A DNA stretch of 64,000 bases, taken from positions 20,336,001 through 20,400,000 of the forward strand of contig NC_083566.1 of assembly GCF_019925205.1 (NCBI RefSeq), given 5' to 3'. Source of the DNA: Metopolophium dirhodum (lineage: Eukaryota; Arthropoda; Insecta; Hemiptera; Aphididae). Below, one piece after another: positions 11,580 through 23,280 of this stretch. The first letter of the stretch is position 1. Each line of letters begins with the position of its first letter. The notes below the pieces were generated by a model. The model saw only the letters and a list, made by a program, of their open reading frames with translations, was not told where the DNA came from and did no database searches. Made by a program: the position numbers and the translations under genes.

Positions 11580-11850
11580 CGCATAGAAACTGTAATACTC
11601 ACATATTTCGTTCCATTCTGGTTATTAAGCTAGGTGCCTATTTTTATAAATGTCATTAATCTCAATACTTCCAGACTGAACTTTTGGATCGGAGATATGC
11701 ATTTTCCTTGGCGGAGATGCACAGCTCTGACACTAGACAATATTATACACTCGAAGGTAACGCGTTTCGCCGGAAGAATAAATAATTACGTAAGTTTTGT
11801 CCTTCTACTCTGTTGACTTAATGTAAATATTTATTGTCAGACAAACTTAT
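11580..11850 (+). repeat. Decayed first-exon/donor segment, copy 3
   Basis: Shares ACTCACATATTTCGTT with copy 1 and a TTTCGCCGGAAGA block, ending at a splice donor GTAAGTTTTG at 11790. The last codons read INNY, parallel to VDN and VDVY in copies 2 and 4. An open frame crosses the donor, but it is short and probably fortuitous. Confidence 0.5.
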
Positions 11851-12364
11851 ATACTCGCTAAGCGTAGAGTAGTTTTTAAAATCCAGTTGTTATAGGTGTA
11901 CAAAAATTAAGATATTATGAAAAATACCTTAAATTATAACACTTTGCCTACAACTGTTAATTTATTGTTATAGTAGAATAATTTTTAAAATTTGAAATCA
12001 ATGATTAGGCAATGCTTTTATAAGTAGGAAGGTAGGTTTTTATACCTACCTAATAAAATAAGAAAATACATAATGATTAATGTTATTTAATATGATTTGT
12101 AAGTACATAGCAGATTATACCTACCACTTAGTGACGATTATTTTTGTCTTATACGTTCTTCGTAATTCCGTTCCGTCACGATAGTTTTAGTTTTCGTTAA
12201 ATGTGAAACATACATTTTCTACGCATACGGGATACGGGCATTAAACATTTGGGTTTTAAGAGAACACCTCAAACGTACGTTTTATTTTGGGGGTTGTACG
12301 GGATATACCTATAGGAAATTTTCTTCAAATTTTCACATTTCACTATTTGATATTGTGATATTAT
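11851..12364. other. No gene recognised
   Basis: A+T-rich spacer between first-exon segments 3 and 4; no feature supported. Confidence 0.5.
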
Positions 12365-13095
12365 TTGTACCTAGGTTAAGTTTCTGTTTTATAATCGATC
12401 GATAGGGGTTACCTAGGTATATCACATTCTTTAATTTAAATTCTGGTAGTCGAGTATTGGACAAGTACCTACGTAACTTATAATTCGTATCGTAATTTAA
12501 TTACTAAAGTAATATAATTTGAAATATAATTAAAATTTTTTGGCATGCGACCAACAACTGGGGGCTTGTTCTGGAAAATTTAAATGGTCTAATAAGGTTC
12601 ATCTCATTATTTGAATTAAATTAATTTTCAAGCGATTGTTGTGTTCATCAATTTTTTAATTTATTTCATTCAACACACTCGTCTCAGTTTTCTAGTACCT
12701 CTAGATTTCTCACAAAATTCATATCGATCATCTCACAGCTTTCATATTCAAAACCAAAAAAATATGTATTTTTATCTTATTTCAATCTTTTTCATCGAAC
12801 ACCAGAATATATTACAGATCATAAAGATACTAGTATTGTATACTAGATAAGTTTCAATTAGCGAGATGTAGAGAGAGATGGAGACGGATGAAGATAGCTG
12901 TTTCTTCGACGACAGCGTGTGCTGCAGTACAGCTAGGTTTCACTGAAAGAGTCGATGTTTATGCGTAAGTTTATTTTCATATTATTTTGGTGCTTACATT
13001 TACTTACTTTTTAGACTTGAATTACATTTTTATTGTCACGGAAAATCTGTTAACTCAGTAACGTAGAAGCATATACGTTTACTACTACCTACCAA
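12365..13095 (+). repeat. Decayed first-exon/donor segment, copy 4
   Basis: This copy shares long stretches with copy 1, such as GGTTAAGTTTCTxTTTTATAA and TAGTCGAGTxTTGGACAAGT. The exon block 12880-12964 ends in GTAAGTTTATTTTCATATTA. Its frame from the ATG at 12886 reads MKIAVSSTTACAAVQLGFTE, then RVDVYA, with no stop before the donor, so of the four copies this is the one that could still encode an exon. The N-terminus is mildly signal-peptide-like. The protein family is unknown to me. Association with the neighbouring beta-galactosidase exon is possible but unproven. Confidence 0.5.
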
Positions 13096-13105
13096 AGGCG
13101 CAATG

Positions 13106-13131
13106 TATAATAATAATAATAATAATAATAA
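13106..13131 (+). repeat. (TAA)n microsatellite
   Basis: About nine perfect TAA triplets. Confidence 0.9.
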
Positions 13132-13918
13132 ATTATACGCCAGTCCGAACAATCCAAACGCTGTCTTACTCGTAGTCGAGTTCTAGTTGATAAACTAGAA
13201 CTTGTGAATAAATGTAATTTTGTTAGGTATAAAATAAAACTAATAAATCCTTGAATACAACATTTAAAAATACAAACTCTGTGTAATAAAAATTAATATT
13301 AGGTATTTATTGGTAGGTTTATATAATATCTGTAGACTGTAACGCATAGGTCATTATAATATTGTAGAACATTTTACTGCATAAGATGCGTGTTATTTCA
13401 GAAATGGTATTCGTCAGTGAACATTTTCAAACTGGGAATAATATATCATAAGCAGATTGAAATGTGTGAACGTTTCAGTGTTTCGAAGACTAAGTTTCGT
13501 AGCAGATTTTGATTCCGTCACGGGGTATGTATTTTCTTATTTCTCAGTAGGTTTTTTTTTATTATTGTTAATTGATCAAAGGATGTATTGCCCGAAATTT
13601 TTCAATATTTGTATTGTAACTATACTGGTATAACACTATTCGGGCTATCAATAAAGTCGTGTTAAAAATTAGAAAATTGGCGAGGTATGTTATTTTTTTA
13701 AGTAATTCTTTCGAGTAGGGAATTCGCTCAATGATATTTAAATATTTTCACCGATAATCAAGTACGATGACTTGTAGGTAACTAGAGACTGAGTGAATAG
13801 GAATTAGGAAGTGTGTGATATGGCGAAGATAAGGAAATGGGTCAACAGGATTTCAGAATGTTTGGTGTATAAAAGGGAAAGATGAAAAAGAAATGTAAGG
13901 TTAGGGTAGGTAAGTGGA
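13132..13918. other. No gene recognised
   Basis: A+T-rich sequence. The last part (about 13790-13918) becomes purine-rich and may be an earlier, unreadable part of the LINE remnant that follows. Confidence 0.4.
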
Positions 13919-14230
13919 GTGAGGGTAGCAGATATGAGAATAATAAGTAAGGTGTTAAGGTACAAAAGAGGATAGAATAAGAAATTAATTAATTAAGGGT
14001 AGTGTACATATTGTAGTGAAAACAAGAGAGAATAGGTTTAGGTGGTTCGGTCACTGTATGATAAGAGATAGTGAGAGTGGCTATAGAAGTTAATTTAGGG
14101 GAGAAATGATGGACGAGAAGACTGAAGAAGAGATGGATAGACAGAATACCGATCATATGGAGGTGTGGAATGAGAGTGGCTGAACCTGTATATAGCTGTG
14201 ACAGACGGGGGAAGAAAAAGTGTAAAGGTA
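13919..14230 (+). pseudogene. C-terminal remnant of a non-LTR retrotransposon reverse transcriptase
   Basis: The frame at 13919 reads VRVADMRIISKVLRYKRG, stop, NKKLIN. After a frame change, 14016 onward reads VKTRENRFRWFGHCMIRDSE. These match, in order, the standard tail of many non-LTR reverse transcriptases (a LR.AEMR.LR block, a DRIRNE block and a RENRLRWFGHV block). Several stops and frameshifts make it a dead fragment. The clade (RTE, CR1 or Jockey side) cannot be decided from this much sequence. It abuts the left arm of the next inverted repeat at 14236. Confidence 0.75.
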
Positions 14231-14235
14231 GAATA

Positions 14236-14650
14236 GTTATGTTAACAATGCCGAATACGTAGGAAAAGATCCTGAATTGCAAAGACCTATTGACTCTTTG
14301 GCTTCAACTAACCATAGGTTTACCTAACTAACCTTCTTATGACTCATTAGGACACTTTGAATAAAAAGATCCTGAGTTGCAGGTTGCCGAACTTAAGTGT
14401 TTGATTATCAAGTTGATCCTTTGATTGTTGACACCATGGATAGTCCGCGCCTATGTTAAATACATTGCAGGCCGCGTTCCCGGAGGGGAAGGCAATTGAG
14501 GCTCCTTTATATTGATATCAGATACTCGATATAGGTATACTTTATTTGGCCTCAATTGTTCCCCTCGAAGACCGCTGATAAGACCATTATGTCCTATCCA
14601 TATCTTTATTATCTATGATGGAGCCATACCCAGCTCACTCGTGTAAACTT
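14236..14650 (+). repeat. Left arm of a second inverted repeat
   Basis: Pairs with 16898-17383 in reverse complement. Shared stretches include GGAAAAGATC, GTGTTTGATTATCAAGTTG, TCAATTGCCTTCCCCTCC (right-arm reading) and AGCTGGGTATGG. Identity is clearly lower than for the 1-6.2 kb arms, with indels. Together the arms span about 3.1 kb. Confidence 0.8.
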
Positions 14651-14661
14651 GTTGCTGGTTG

Positions 14662-14794
14662 GGATGTCAGCGCACTATTTGTTTTCCATCTTTGACCCAC
14701 GCGTAGCATACCAAATGTACGATTAAGAAAACACTAAAATGATTGTGCGTGGGTCAGAGAGAGAAATAAATGGTGCGCTAAAAATCTGACATCC
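14662..14794. mobile_element. Short palindromic MITE-like element
   Basis: The ends GGATGTCA and TGACATCC are inverted. The arms share GCGCACxATTT and, nearer the centre, GACCCACGC/GCGTGGGTC, so most of the 133 bp can fold back. No target duplication was found. Confidence 0.6.
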
Positions 14795-16513
14795 TCTTAA
14801 ATGTTATCAAGTTGAAGAAGCAGTTGATTGTTGACAATTTGACATTTAACATTAATTGTGGTAGGTATTATGATTGGACAAAAGTAATTAGCAGGGCTGT
14901 GAATTTAATGCAATGAAAAAGTGTTAAATATTTGCCTGCATGTATGCACTAAAAACAGGCAAATATATGCATTGAAATATTCAAAAGTATGCACTTAAAA
15001 TTCAAAAAAATACTGAAAGAAAACGTTTTTATTAACATTTTTTTAAATTAATAAATAATAATTCAAATTGGTTTACTCAAAAAATTCTTTATTTACACAC
15101 TTGGTAGGTAGGTATGTAGGTAGGTAACGGATGAACCGAAAATATAAAAACATTTTAAGAAAATAAACATAAATACGAAGAAATCATGAAAACATACAAT
15201 TATATTAACTAACCAGAAAAAAAGCATATTGGTAACGGTGTTGTAATAATAGGGATCTCCCCAAAAAAATACGTACTAATAGTTCAAACAAATCATAAAA
15301 GCCAACTGTAATAAATATTAATTTATGAAAAAGTATATTAAAAAGCATTATTATTATAAATGAAACAAAACTATCAACTATAGACCGTGAAATAATATTG
15401 GTATTTCTATATTTTTAGCTCCATAATTTCTGTTAAGATAGTAGGAAAATGTATTAAGTACCGTAAAAGTGCTAAATTTGAGTTATTACTTAAAATATTA
15501 TATTCATAACAAATTATAATAGAAGGTTAGGTACTGTTATTCCACATACTTATTATAGTTTAATTTAACTACAACATTCTAGTAGAGTCTGATAAAATTT
15601 GGTTCCACGACTTTGATCATACAAACTTTAAATACTAAACTATATGGGTCTGAAATTTAGTTTATATAGATCTAAATAATCCAAAACATATATTGCTTCA
15701 AAATATAAAAATAAAGTGTCTTGTATTGTAGTAGGTAGGTAACTATCAAAAAAAAAAAAAAACTAAAAAAAATCATACTTGAAATCTATGTATAATATAC
15801 GTATATTGTAATAAATGTTCAAATGTTTACTATAGTACATTATAAAAAATTAACTTAAGTTCAATATAATATAATTATAACAGGTGTTCAAATAAACATT
15901 TCATACCACAAATTTTGTTAATTCACACAGTCTCTCTTCAATTTTAAATTTTTCTTCAAATCATCTACAAAATATAAATGTTTAGTAAATTGGAAGACTT
16001 GATTAAGTATTTAATCATTTATCTAAAAGAGATGTGCCGGGTCGCCACATTACTATATCGAGGGGCCATGGTGCAAGTGTCGTCCATAAATATCATAACA
16101 TATATTATATTAGAAATACAAACTTAATATTTCACTTACAGTAAATATTATAAAAAAATATTACGAAATGTACTATACTCATATTATATTATGATTGTAT
16201 TAGTTACAAACTCTTGAATTAAGAGTTATGTTTGAAGATTTAATTAATTTCCTAAAAGGAAATGCCTCAAGATTGCCTCAGTAGGTTGAGGGACCGTTGT
16301 TAAAGTGCCGTCCACCAATAAAGTATCGGGAAAAAAAACGATTAATTCAAATATAGAAGGTACTTATATCATATACTTTTATCAAAGTATGATTGTGTTA
16401 GTCTCAGTCTTGTGTAAATGTTATTGTCTTATGTTTTCCCAATCTAATTATACAAAATACTGAAAATTAATGAAATCACAAATATTAGTACAATAGAGAG
16501 ACTGTGCATTGAT
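14795..16513. other. Interior of the second inverted repeat, no gene recognised
   Basis: A+T-rich. A short inverted pair around TTTGCCTGCATGTATGCACT and its partner sits at 14930-14990. A TAGGTAGGTA-rich stretch lies near 15103-15127. Two related blocks with AGATGTGCCGGGTCGCC-like and CCTCAGTAGGTTGAGGGACC sequences at about 16030 and 16265 may be old tandem relatives. No coding call is possible. Confidence 0.4.
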
Positions 16514-16774
16514 TTACAAATTTGTCTTAAATTTACTTTTTGCATAGAGAATATGAAGGTGGGCTGGGCTCTTAATATCAGAGTATGGGGGACAGGTCTG
16601 GGATTTCATATTATGAATTGAAATATTTGTGGACACTGGACGACCAAAAGGACCATCCTCCATAGCATGTTTCAATAAGTCCAAAATAAAATGAATTGAA
16701 TACGTTATAAAGTTGCTCCCATGCTCGACATTATCCTGGTATTTTTTAAAAAACATGAAGCTAAAAAAAATCAT
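16514..16774 (-). CDS. Unidentified open frame inside the second inverted repeat
   Basis: An 86-codon minus-strand frame with no family I recognise. From a YQDNVEHGSNFITYSIHF stretch to the end its composition looks more protein-like than neighbouring frames, with charged residues and few low-complexity runs. A possible splice acceptor, ACCAG, precedes GATAATGTCGAG near 16735, so the coding part might be a terminal exon of about 75 residues. It lies near the right arm, comparable to the beta-galactosidase exon inside the first inverted repeat. It could equally be a chance frame. No function is proposed. Confidence 0.25.
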   Translation of the reverse strand: MIFFSFMFFKKYQDNVEHGSNFITYSIHFILDLLKHAMEDGPFGRPVSTNISIHNMKSQTCPPYSDIKSPAHLHILYAKSKFKTNL

Positions 16775-16897
16775 TAAAAATGCTGTGTAAAAAAAACCTT
16801 TCGTGTGTATGCGTTGTCTCCAAGTGTGTGTTGTGATAGGATAGATGTTGATAAATCATTAATAGAGATTCGTTGATCGCTTTTATGTGCTTCAAAT

Positions 16898-17383
16898 TGT
16901 TTACACGAGTGAGCTGGGTATGGTATAGATAATAAAGATATAACATAATGTATAGGACATAATAGTCTTATCAGCGGTCTGATCTTCGAGGGGAACAATT
17001 GAGGCCAAATCGAGTATCGAGTATCGAATATCAATATAAAGGACCCTCAATTGCCTTCCCCTCCAATAGAAGTCGGCCTTAAATGTATTTAAAATAAGCG
17101 TGGACTATCCATATCCTTATAATCTATGGGCTTCATCCATAGCATGGATTAAGGTGTCAACAATCAAAGGAACAACTTGATAATCAAACACTTAAGTTCG
17201 GCAACCGGCAACTCAGGATCTTTTTATTCAAAGTGTCCTAATGAGTGATAAGAAGGCTAGTTTGGTAAACCTAAGGTTAGTTGAAGCTATGGTGCGATGA
17301 TAGACGACTACAATCACTGGTCGTGAGCTTTGCGATGATCTTTTCCTACTAACTATAATGGTATTCGATATTGTAAACATAAC
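16898..17383 (-). repeat. Right arm of the second inverted repeat
   Basis: Reverse-complement partner of 14236-14650, about 70 bp longer because of insertions. Its outer edge reads GTAAACATAAC, complementary to GTTATGTTAAC on the left. Confidence 0.8.
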
Positions 17384-18254
17384 AATGAAAGAAAATATTT
17401 AAATATTATTAATTTGGTTATGTTAGGTTAGGTTAGGATAGGACAGTAAATTAGACGTTAACTAATTATCATAGTTTTTAACACGGTCTTAAAGACTGTC
17501 AGCTAGAGTTATACCAGTATAGTTATTAAAAACTAAAATACAGCCAACATTAAATATAATGATTTTCTTAACACAATAAATTATAAAAGTATTTTAAAAT
17601 ATAACAAAATATAATTTTATTAGGATTTTATAAGGTTTTAAATACTTATGAGCTTTTGTAAATAGAAAATGTATAAAATCAATAGTTTTAATTTAATATA
17701 TAGTTTTGTGTTTTAATATCCTACTGTCAAAGAATTCTCAGGGTTTTCTTTCCACATTTTTTACATTGTACTAAATCTAATTTTTTTCCGCACATATTTA
17801 CAAAGACTAAAACAGATATCTGACTATGTTTTTATTTGCATTTAGACTTTATAGTTTGTAATTTAATATTGACTGTAGACCCAGCCAAACACAATATTAT
17901 TTTAAATTAAACATTATTTTATGTCCTTCATAAATTACAATCTAATAGTAGAGTCCGTGCAGGACCGTTTTCTCATTTAATTTTTTTGCGTCCTTCATAA
18001 ATTACATTCGTTTTCATACATTTTCTTATACATATATTACGATGATACACCTCTGATCATAATAACTGTTCGTATTATTATAATGTAAACAATACCTAGT
18101 TTTTGGATTGTAGTTAATATGTATTGCAGTATTTAGCTTCCAGCGTATTCTTTTGTTTAGTGTTATTTCACACAGATTTCTCAAACAATTTTTTTTTCAA
18201 TTCATTGAATTCTAGTAGATTTTTTTGTATAAATATTTTTCAGGATTAACATTT
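17384..18254. other. A+T-rich lead-in to the satellite array
   Basis: Contains three TTAGG units (17423-17437) and a repeated GTCCTTCATAAATTACA motif (about 17920 and 17992), but no gene. Confidence 0.5.
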
Positions 18255-20506
18255 AAGTTTGAACTTTGTAATGTGTATTCTTACAGTAAAATTTTTTCCA
18301 CATTTTTTTTTTTTGTTTTCTAAAATTCATTTGCCTGCGGGCGCCAACACCTCCCTTCAATTTTTTTTTTTATGATATTAACTCTAGCCAAATCTTTTAA
18401 ACATTGACAATCTGGTACCCTTTCAATAATTCTTAAATGCATTTGCCTTCAGGTTAAAACTGCTTCCTTAAATTTTTTTTTTTGGTTATGTAACTAGTTG
18501 AATATTTTGTATTGACTTTAAAATTGATAACTTGGTGGTGCCCCATGAATAATCATTCTTTTATGAACTAAATATTTTGAATAGTTTTTCCTAAATTTTA
18601 TTCCTAATTTTATTTTTGTTTTCTAAAATCTATTTGCCTGCGGGCGCCAACAACTCCCTTCAATTTTTTTTTTATGATTTTCACTCTAGCCAAATTTTTT
18701 AAACATTGACAATTTGATACCCTTTGAATAATTCTTTAATGAACTAAATATTTTGAATAGTTTTTTCTAAATTTTTTTCTAAATTTTTTTTTTGTTTTCT
18801 AAAATCTATATGCCTGCGGGCGCCAACACCACCCTTCAATTTTTTTTTATGATTTTGACTCTAGTTGAATTTTTTAAACATTGATAACCTAGTGTCATAG
18901 GAATAATCATTCTTTAATGAACTAAATATTTTGAATAGTTTTTTTTAAATTTTTTATAAATTTTTTTTTGTTTTCTAAAATCTATTTGCCTGCGGGCGCC
19001 AACAACTCCCTTCAATTTTTTTTTTATGGATTTAACTCTAGCCAAATTTTTTAAACTTTGATAACCTAGTGTCATAGGAATAATCATTCTTTAATGAACT
19101 AAATATTTTAAACAGTTTTTTCTGTTTATGTTTCGGGGGATTTTAGTTTGAACTTTGTTATGTGTATTCTTACAGTTAAATTTTTTCTAAATTTTTTTTT
19201 GTTTTCTAAAATCTATATGCCTGCGGGCACCAACACCTCCCTTCAATTTTTTTTTTATGATTTAACTCTAGCCGAATTTTTTAAACATTGTTAACCTAGT
19301 GTCATACAAATAATCATTCTTTAATGAACTAAATATTTTGAATAGTTTTTTCTAAATTTTTTCTAAATTTTTTTTTGTTTTCTAAAATCTATTTGCCTGC
19401 GGGCTCCAACAACTCCCTTCAATTTTTTTTTTATGGATTTAACTCTAGCCGAATTTTTTAAACATTGTTAAACTAGTGTCATACAAATAATCATTCTTTA
19501 ATGAACTAAATATTTTGAATAGTTTTTTCTAAATTTTTTCCAAATTTTTTTTTGTTTTCTTAAATCTATTTGCCTGCGGGCTCTAACAACTCCCTTTAAT
19601 TTTTTTTTTATGATTTTAACTCTAGTCGAATTTTTTAAATATTGACAATTTGGTACCCTTTGAAGATTTCTTTAATGAACTAAATATTTTGAATAGTTTT
19701 TTCTAAATTTTGTTCCTAATATTTTTTTTGTTTTCTAAAATCTATTTGCCTGCGGGCGCCAACACCTCCCTTCAATTTTTTTTTTATTGATTTAACTCTA
19801 GCCAAATTTTTTAAACATTGATAACCTAGTGTCATAGGAATAATCATTCTTTAATGAACTAAATATTTTAAATAGTTTTTTCTGTTTAAGTTTCGGGACA
19901 TGTAAGTTTGAACTTTGTAATGTGTATTCTTACTGTAAATTTTTTTTCTACATTTTTTTTTTGGTTTTCTAAATTGCATTCGCTTGCGGGCGCCAACACC
20001 TCCCTTCAATTTTTTTTTTATGATTTTAACTAGCCAAATCATTGACAATCTGGTACCCTTTGAAGAATTCTTTAATGAACTAAATATTTTGAATAGTTTT
20101 TTCTGTTTGAGATTCCGGGCATTTTAGTTTTTTTTTATAACGTGTATTCATACAGTAAAATTTTTTCTAAATTTTTTTTGTTTTTTAAAATCTATTTGCC
20201 TGCGAGCGCCAACACCTTCCTTCAATTTTTTTTTATGATTTTGACTCTAGTTGAATTTTTTAAACATTGATAACCTAGTGTCATAGGAATAATCATTCTT
20301 TAATGAACTAAATATTTTGAATAGTTTTTTTTAAATTTTTTTCCAAATTTTTTTTTGTTTTCTAAAATCTATTTGCCTGCGGGCGCCAACAACTCCCTTC
20401 AATTTTTTTTTTATGGATTTAACTCTAGCCAAATTTTTTAAACATTGATAACCTAGTGTCATAGGAATAATCATTCTTTAATGAACTAAATATTTTGAAT
20501 AGTTTT
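18255..20506 (+). repeat. Satellite array, proximal segment
   Basis: About eleven tandem units share, in order: a T-rich run with TGTTTTCTAAAATCTATTTG, the GC-rich GCCTGCGGGCGCCAACA, CTCCCTTCAA, a T9 run, ACTCTAGCCAAATTTTTTAA, ACATTGATAACCTAGTGTCA, AATAATCATTCTTTAATGAA and CTAAATATTTTGAATAG. Short units are about 178 bp. Long units are about 230 bp because of an added block (CTGTTTATGTTTCGGG, then GTTTGAACTTTGTAATGTG). Orientation is constant. Open frames here are by-products of the T-rich repeat. Confidence 0.95.
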
Positions 20507-22241
20507 AGATTCTGAGTGAAACGATGAATGTATTGATTTTACAATGATGTGTGTTTTTTTTTTTATTTTTTTTTTTTATTTTTTTTTTTTATTTTTTTAT
20601 TTTTGTGTCTGTGTGTGTACACGATAAGTAGTCGAAATAATGCTTCGATTTTCGACTTCAGTATCTTGTTCGATGGGAAAGTGAATATCGTTGATGCATT
20701 GGGGAGGTCAAAATTTTAATTTCCCAGTAGTTTTCAAAAGCGATGTGAAAAACAAAAGAAAAATTAAGGAAAAACGGGAATTTTTACGCAAAATCGATTT
20801 TGGTTATTGGTGTAACTCTAAAACAAATGACCGTAGATGCATGAAATTTTCACTGGTTGTTTATATTTGCATTTTCTATACACAATACAATTTTGAAAAT
20901 AATTTGACTTTTTTTGAACTGTTTACGGACATTGTCAGTTTTCAGTTTTTTTAAATTTTTTTTCTATAAATATCAATAAAATTTTATTTGTTGGGTAAAA
21001 AAGCTTGAAAATTTAATAGAACGCTCCTAGGTTATTGTTTCAAAGGCAGATGAAAAAAATTAAAAATCCTTAGTCACAGTTTTTTTTATACACGTTTAAA
21101 GTTCAAATCTTGAAAAAATACGGAAAAATCACGAAAATTTGCAAATTATTTTGAGTTAGAAATTCATAAAAAATTTTCTTTTTAAATCTAAGATTTTAAA
21201 ATCTAATACAAGATTCCTCATAAGTTTGTCTAACTTTATCAAAAAAAAAATTTCTACAAGAAAGTCAAATTAAATTTTTATGAGCGTTTTAAATTCATAT
21301 TTTTACAACATTAGATATTCACTCGATTTCTCATGTACCGATTTCCTTATTTTCTTGTAATTCAAAAACGAATAACTGTAGATACATGAAAATTTCACTG
21401 AATGTTTATATTAGCATTTCCTATACACCATACAATTTTGAAAATATTTTGACACTTTTTGAGCTGTTTACGGGCATTTTCAGTTTTCAATTTTTTTAGT
21501 TTTTTTTTCTATAAATATCAATAAAGTTTTATCTGTTGGGCCAAAAAGTGTAAAAATTTAATACAAGACTTCTGATATATTTTTACAATAGCAGTTGAAA
21601 AATATTGAAAATACATAGGCACAGTTTTTTTTTATAAGCATTTAAAGATCAAATTTGGACAGAATTTATCAAAATCTCGAAAATTATCAACCATTGTAAT
21701 TAATAAATTATAAAATGTTCAGTTTTTATAGCTAAGGATTGAAAATTTAAAACAAGATTCCATGTAAATAGATAATTCGGTTACCAAAAAATCTAAAAAA
21801 TACACAAGCACAGTTTATTTGTATAGAGTCATTTTAAGTTCAAATTTGGACGAAATTACATAAAAACCTAGAATAACTATTTTAGTTATTTTGTTGTGAT
21901 TGTATAATATTATTCGTGGGCACTTGAAACTTCTAATTTGTAATATTTTCATCGATATATTATGATGATAGTATCACGGTTTGTTGTTGATGTATAACGC
22001 GTTATATGTACCTAATGGATATTGTGATATGATTAATTTGGAATTTATTATAGGTCAATTTTTTTTTTAATACCATAGATAAGTGTATAATATGTCTTAT
22101 ACCTAGACTGACATATCGTCTCCACTCAGAATCGTTTTTCTTATACAATGATATATCATTGAATTCAAATTTAATACCATCCATTATACAGTGACCCACT
22201 TGTAACCTACAGTACAGCAGAGCGACATCCACTTGCCCACC
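20507..22241 (+). mobile_element. AGATTC element inserted in the satellite, 1,735 bp
   Basis: The array monomer is interrupted within GAATAG-T6-CTGTTTATG: before the element there are four Ts, after it seven, then the monomer resumes. This fixes the element ends as AGATTCTGAG and CTTGCCCACC and implies a T-run target duplication of about 4-5 bases. Inside are two diverged direct modules of roughly 550 bp (20806-21250 and 21355-21790), each with CTATAAATATCAATAAA, and a 3' tail with TCATTGAATTCAAATTTAA and AGCAGAGCGACATCCACTT. There are no clear TIRs beyond GATTCTGAGCGAA-like and TTCGCTCAGAATC-like motifs placed near each end in some copies. Class unknown. Confidence 0.8.
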
Positions 22242-23280
22242 TTTTTTTCTGTTTATGTTTCGGGGGATTTTAGTTTGAACTTTGTAATGTGTATTCTTAC
22301 AGTTAAATTTTTTCTAAATTTTTTTTTGTTTTCTAAAATCTATATGCCTGCGGGCACCAACACCTCCCTTCAATTTTTTTTTTATGATTTAACTCTAGCC
22401 GAATTTTTTAAACATTGTTAACCTAGTGTCATACAAATAATCATTCTTTAATGAACTAAATATTTTGAATAGTTTTTTCTAAATTTTTTTTTGTTTTCTA
22501 AAATCTATTTGCCTGCGGGCGCCAACAACTCCCTTCAATTTTTTTTTTATGGATTTAACTCTAGCCAAATTTTTTAAACATTGATAACCTAGTGTTATAG
22601 GAATAATCATTCTTTAATGAACTAAATATTTTAAATAGTTTTTTCTAAATTTTGTTCCTAATATTTTTTTTGTTTTCTAAAATCTATTTGCCTGCGGGCG
22701 CCAACAACTCCCTTCAATTTTTTTTTATGACTTTAACTCCATCCAAATTTTTTAAACATCGATAACCTTGTGTCATACGAATAATCATTCTTTAATGAAC
22801 TAAATATTTTGAATAGTTTTTTCTGTTTATGTTTCGGGGGATTTTAGTTTGAACTTTGTAATGTGTATTCTTACAGTTAAATTTTTTATAAATTTTTTTT
22901 TGTTTTCTAAAATCTATTTGCCTGCGGGCGCCAACAACTCCCTTCAATTTTTTTTTTATGGATTTAACTCTAGCCAAATTTTTTAAACTTTGATAACCTA
23001 GTGTCATAGGAATAATCATTCTTTAATGAACTAAATATTTTAAACAGTTTTTTCTGTTTATGTTTCGGGGGATTTTAGTTTGAACTTTGTTATGTGTATT
23101 CTTACAGTTAAATTTTTTCTAAATTTTTTTTTGTTTTCTAAAATCTATATGCCTGCGGGCACCAACACCTCCCTTCAATTTTTTTTTTATGATTTTAACT
23201 CTAGTCGAATTTTTTAAATATTGACAATTTGGTACCCTTTGAAGATTTCTTTAATGAACTAAATATTTTGAATAGTTTTT

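Noticed and set aside
13989..14282. 97-codon minus frame
   Set aside because: It is antisense to the LINE reverse-transcriptase remnant.
17423..17437. (TTAGG)3, the insect telomere unit
   Set aside because: Only three units; too short to claim a telomeric or interstitial telomere tract.
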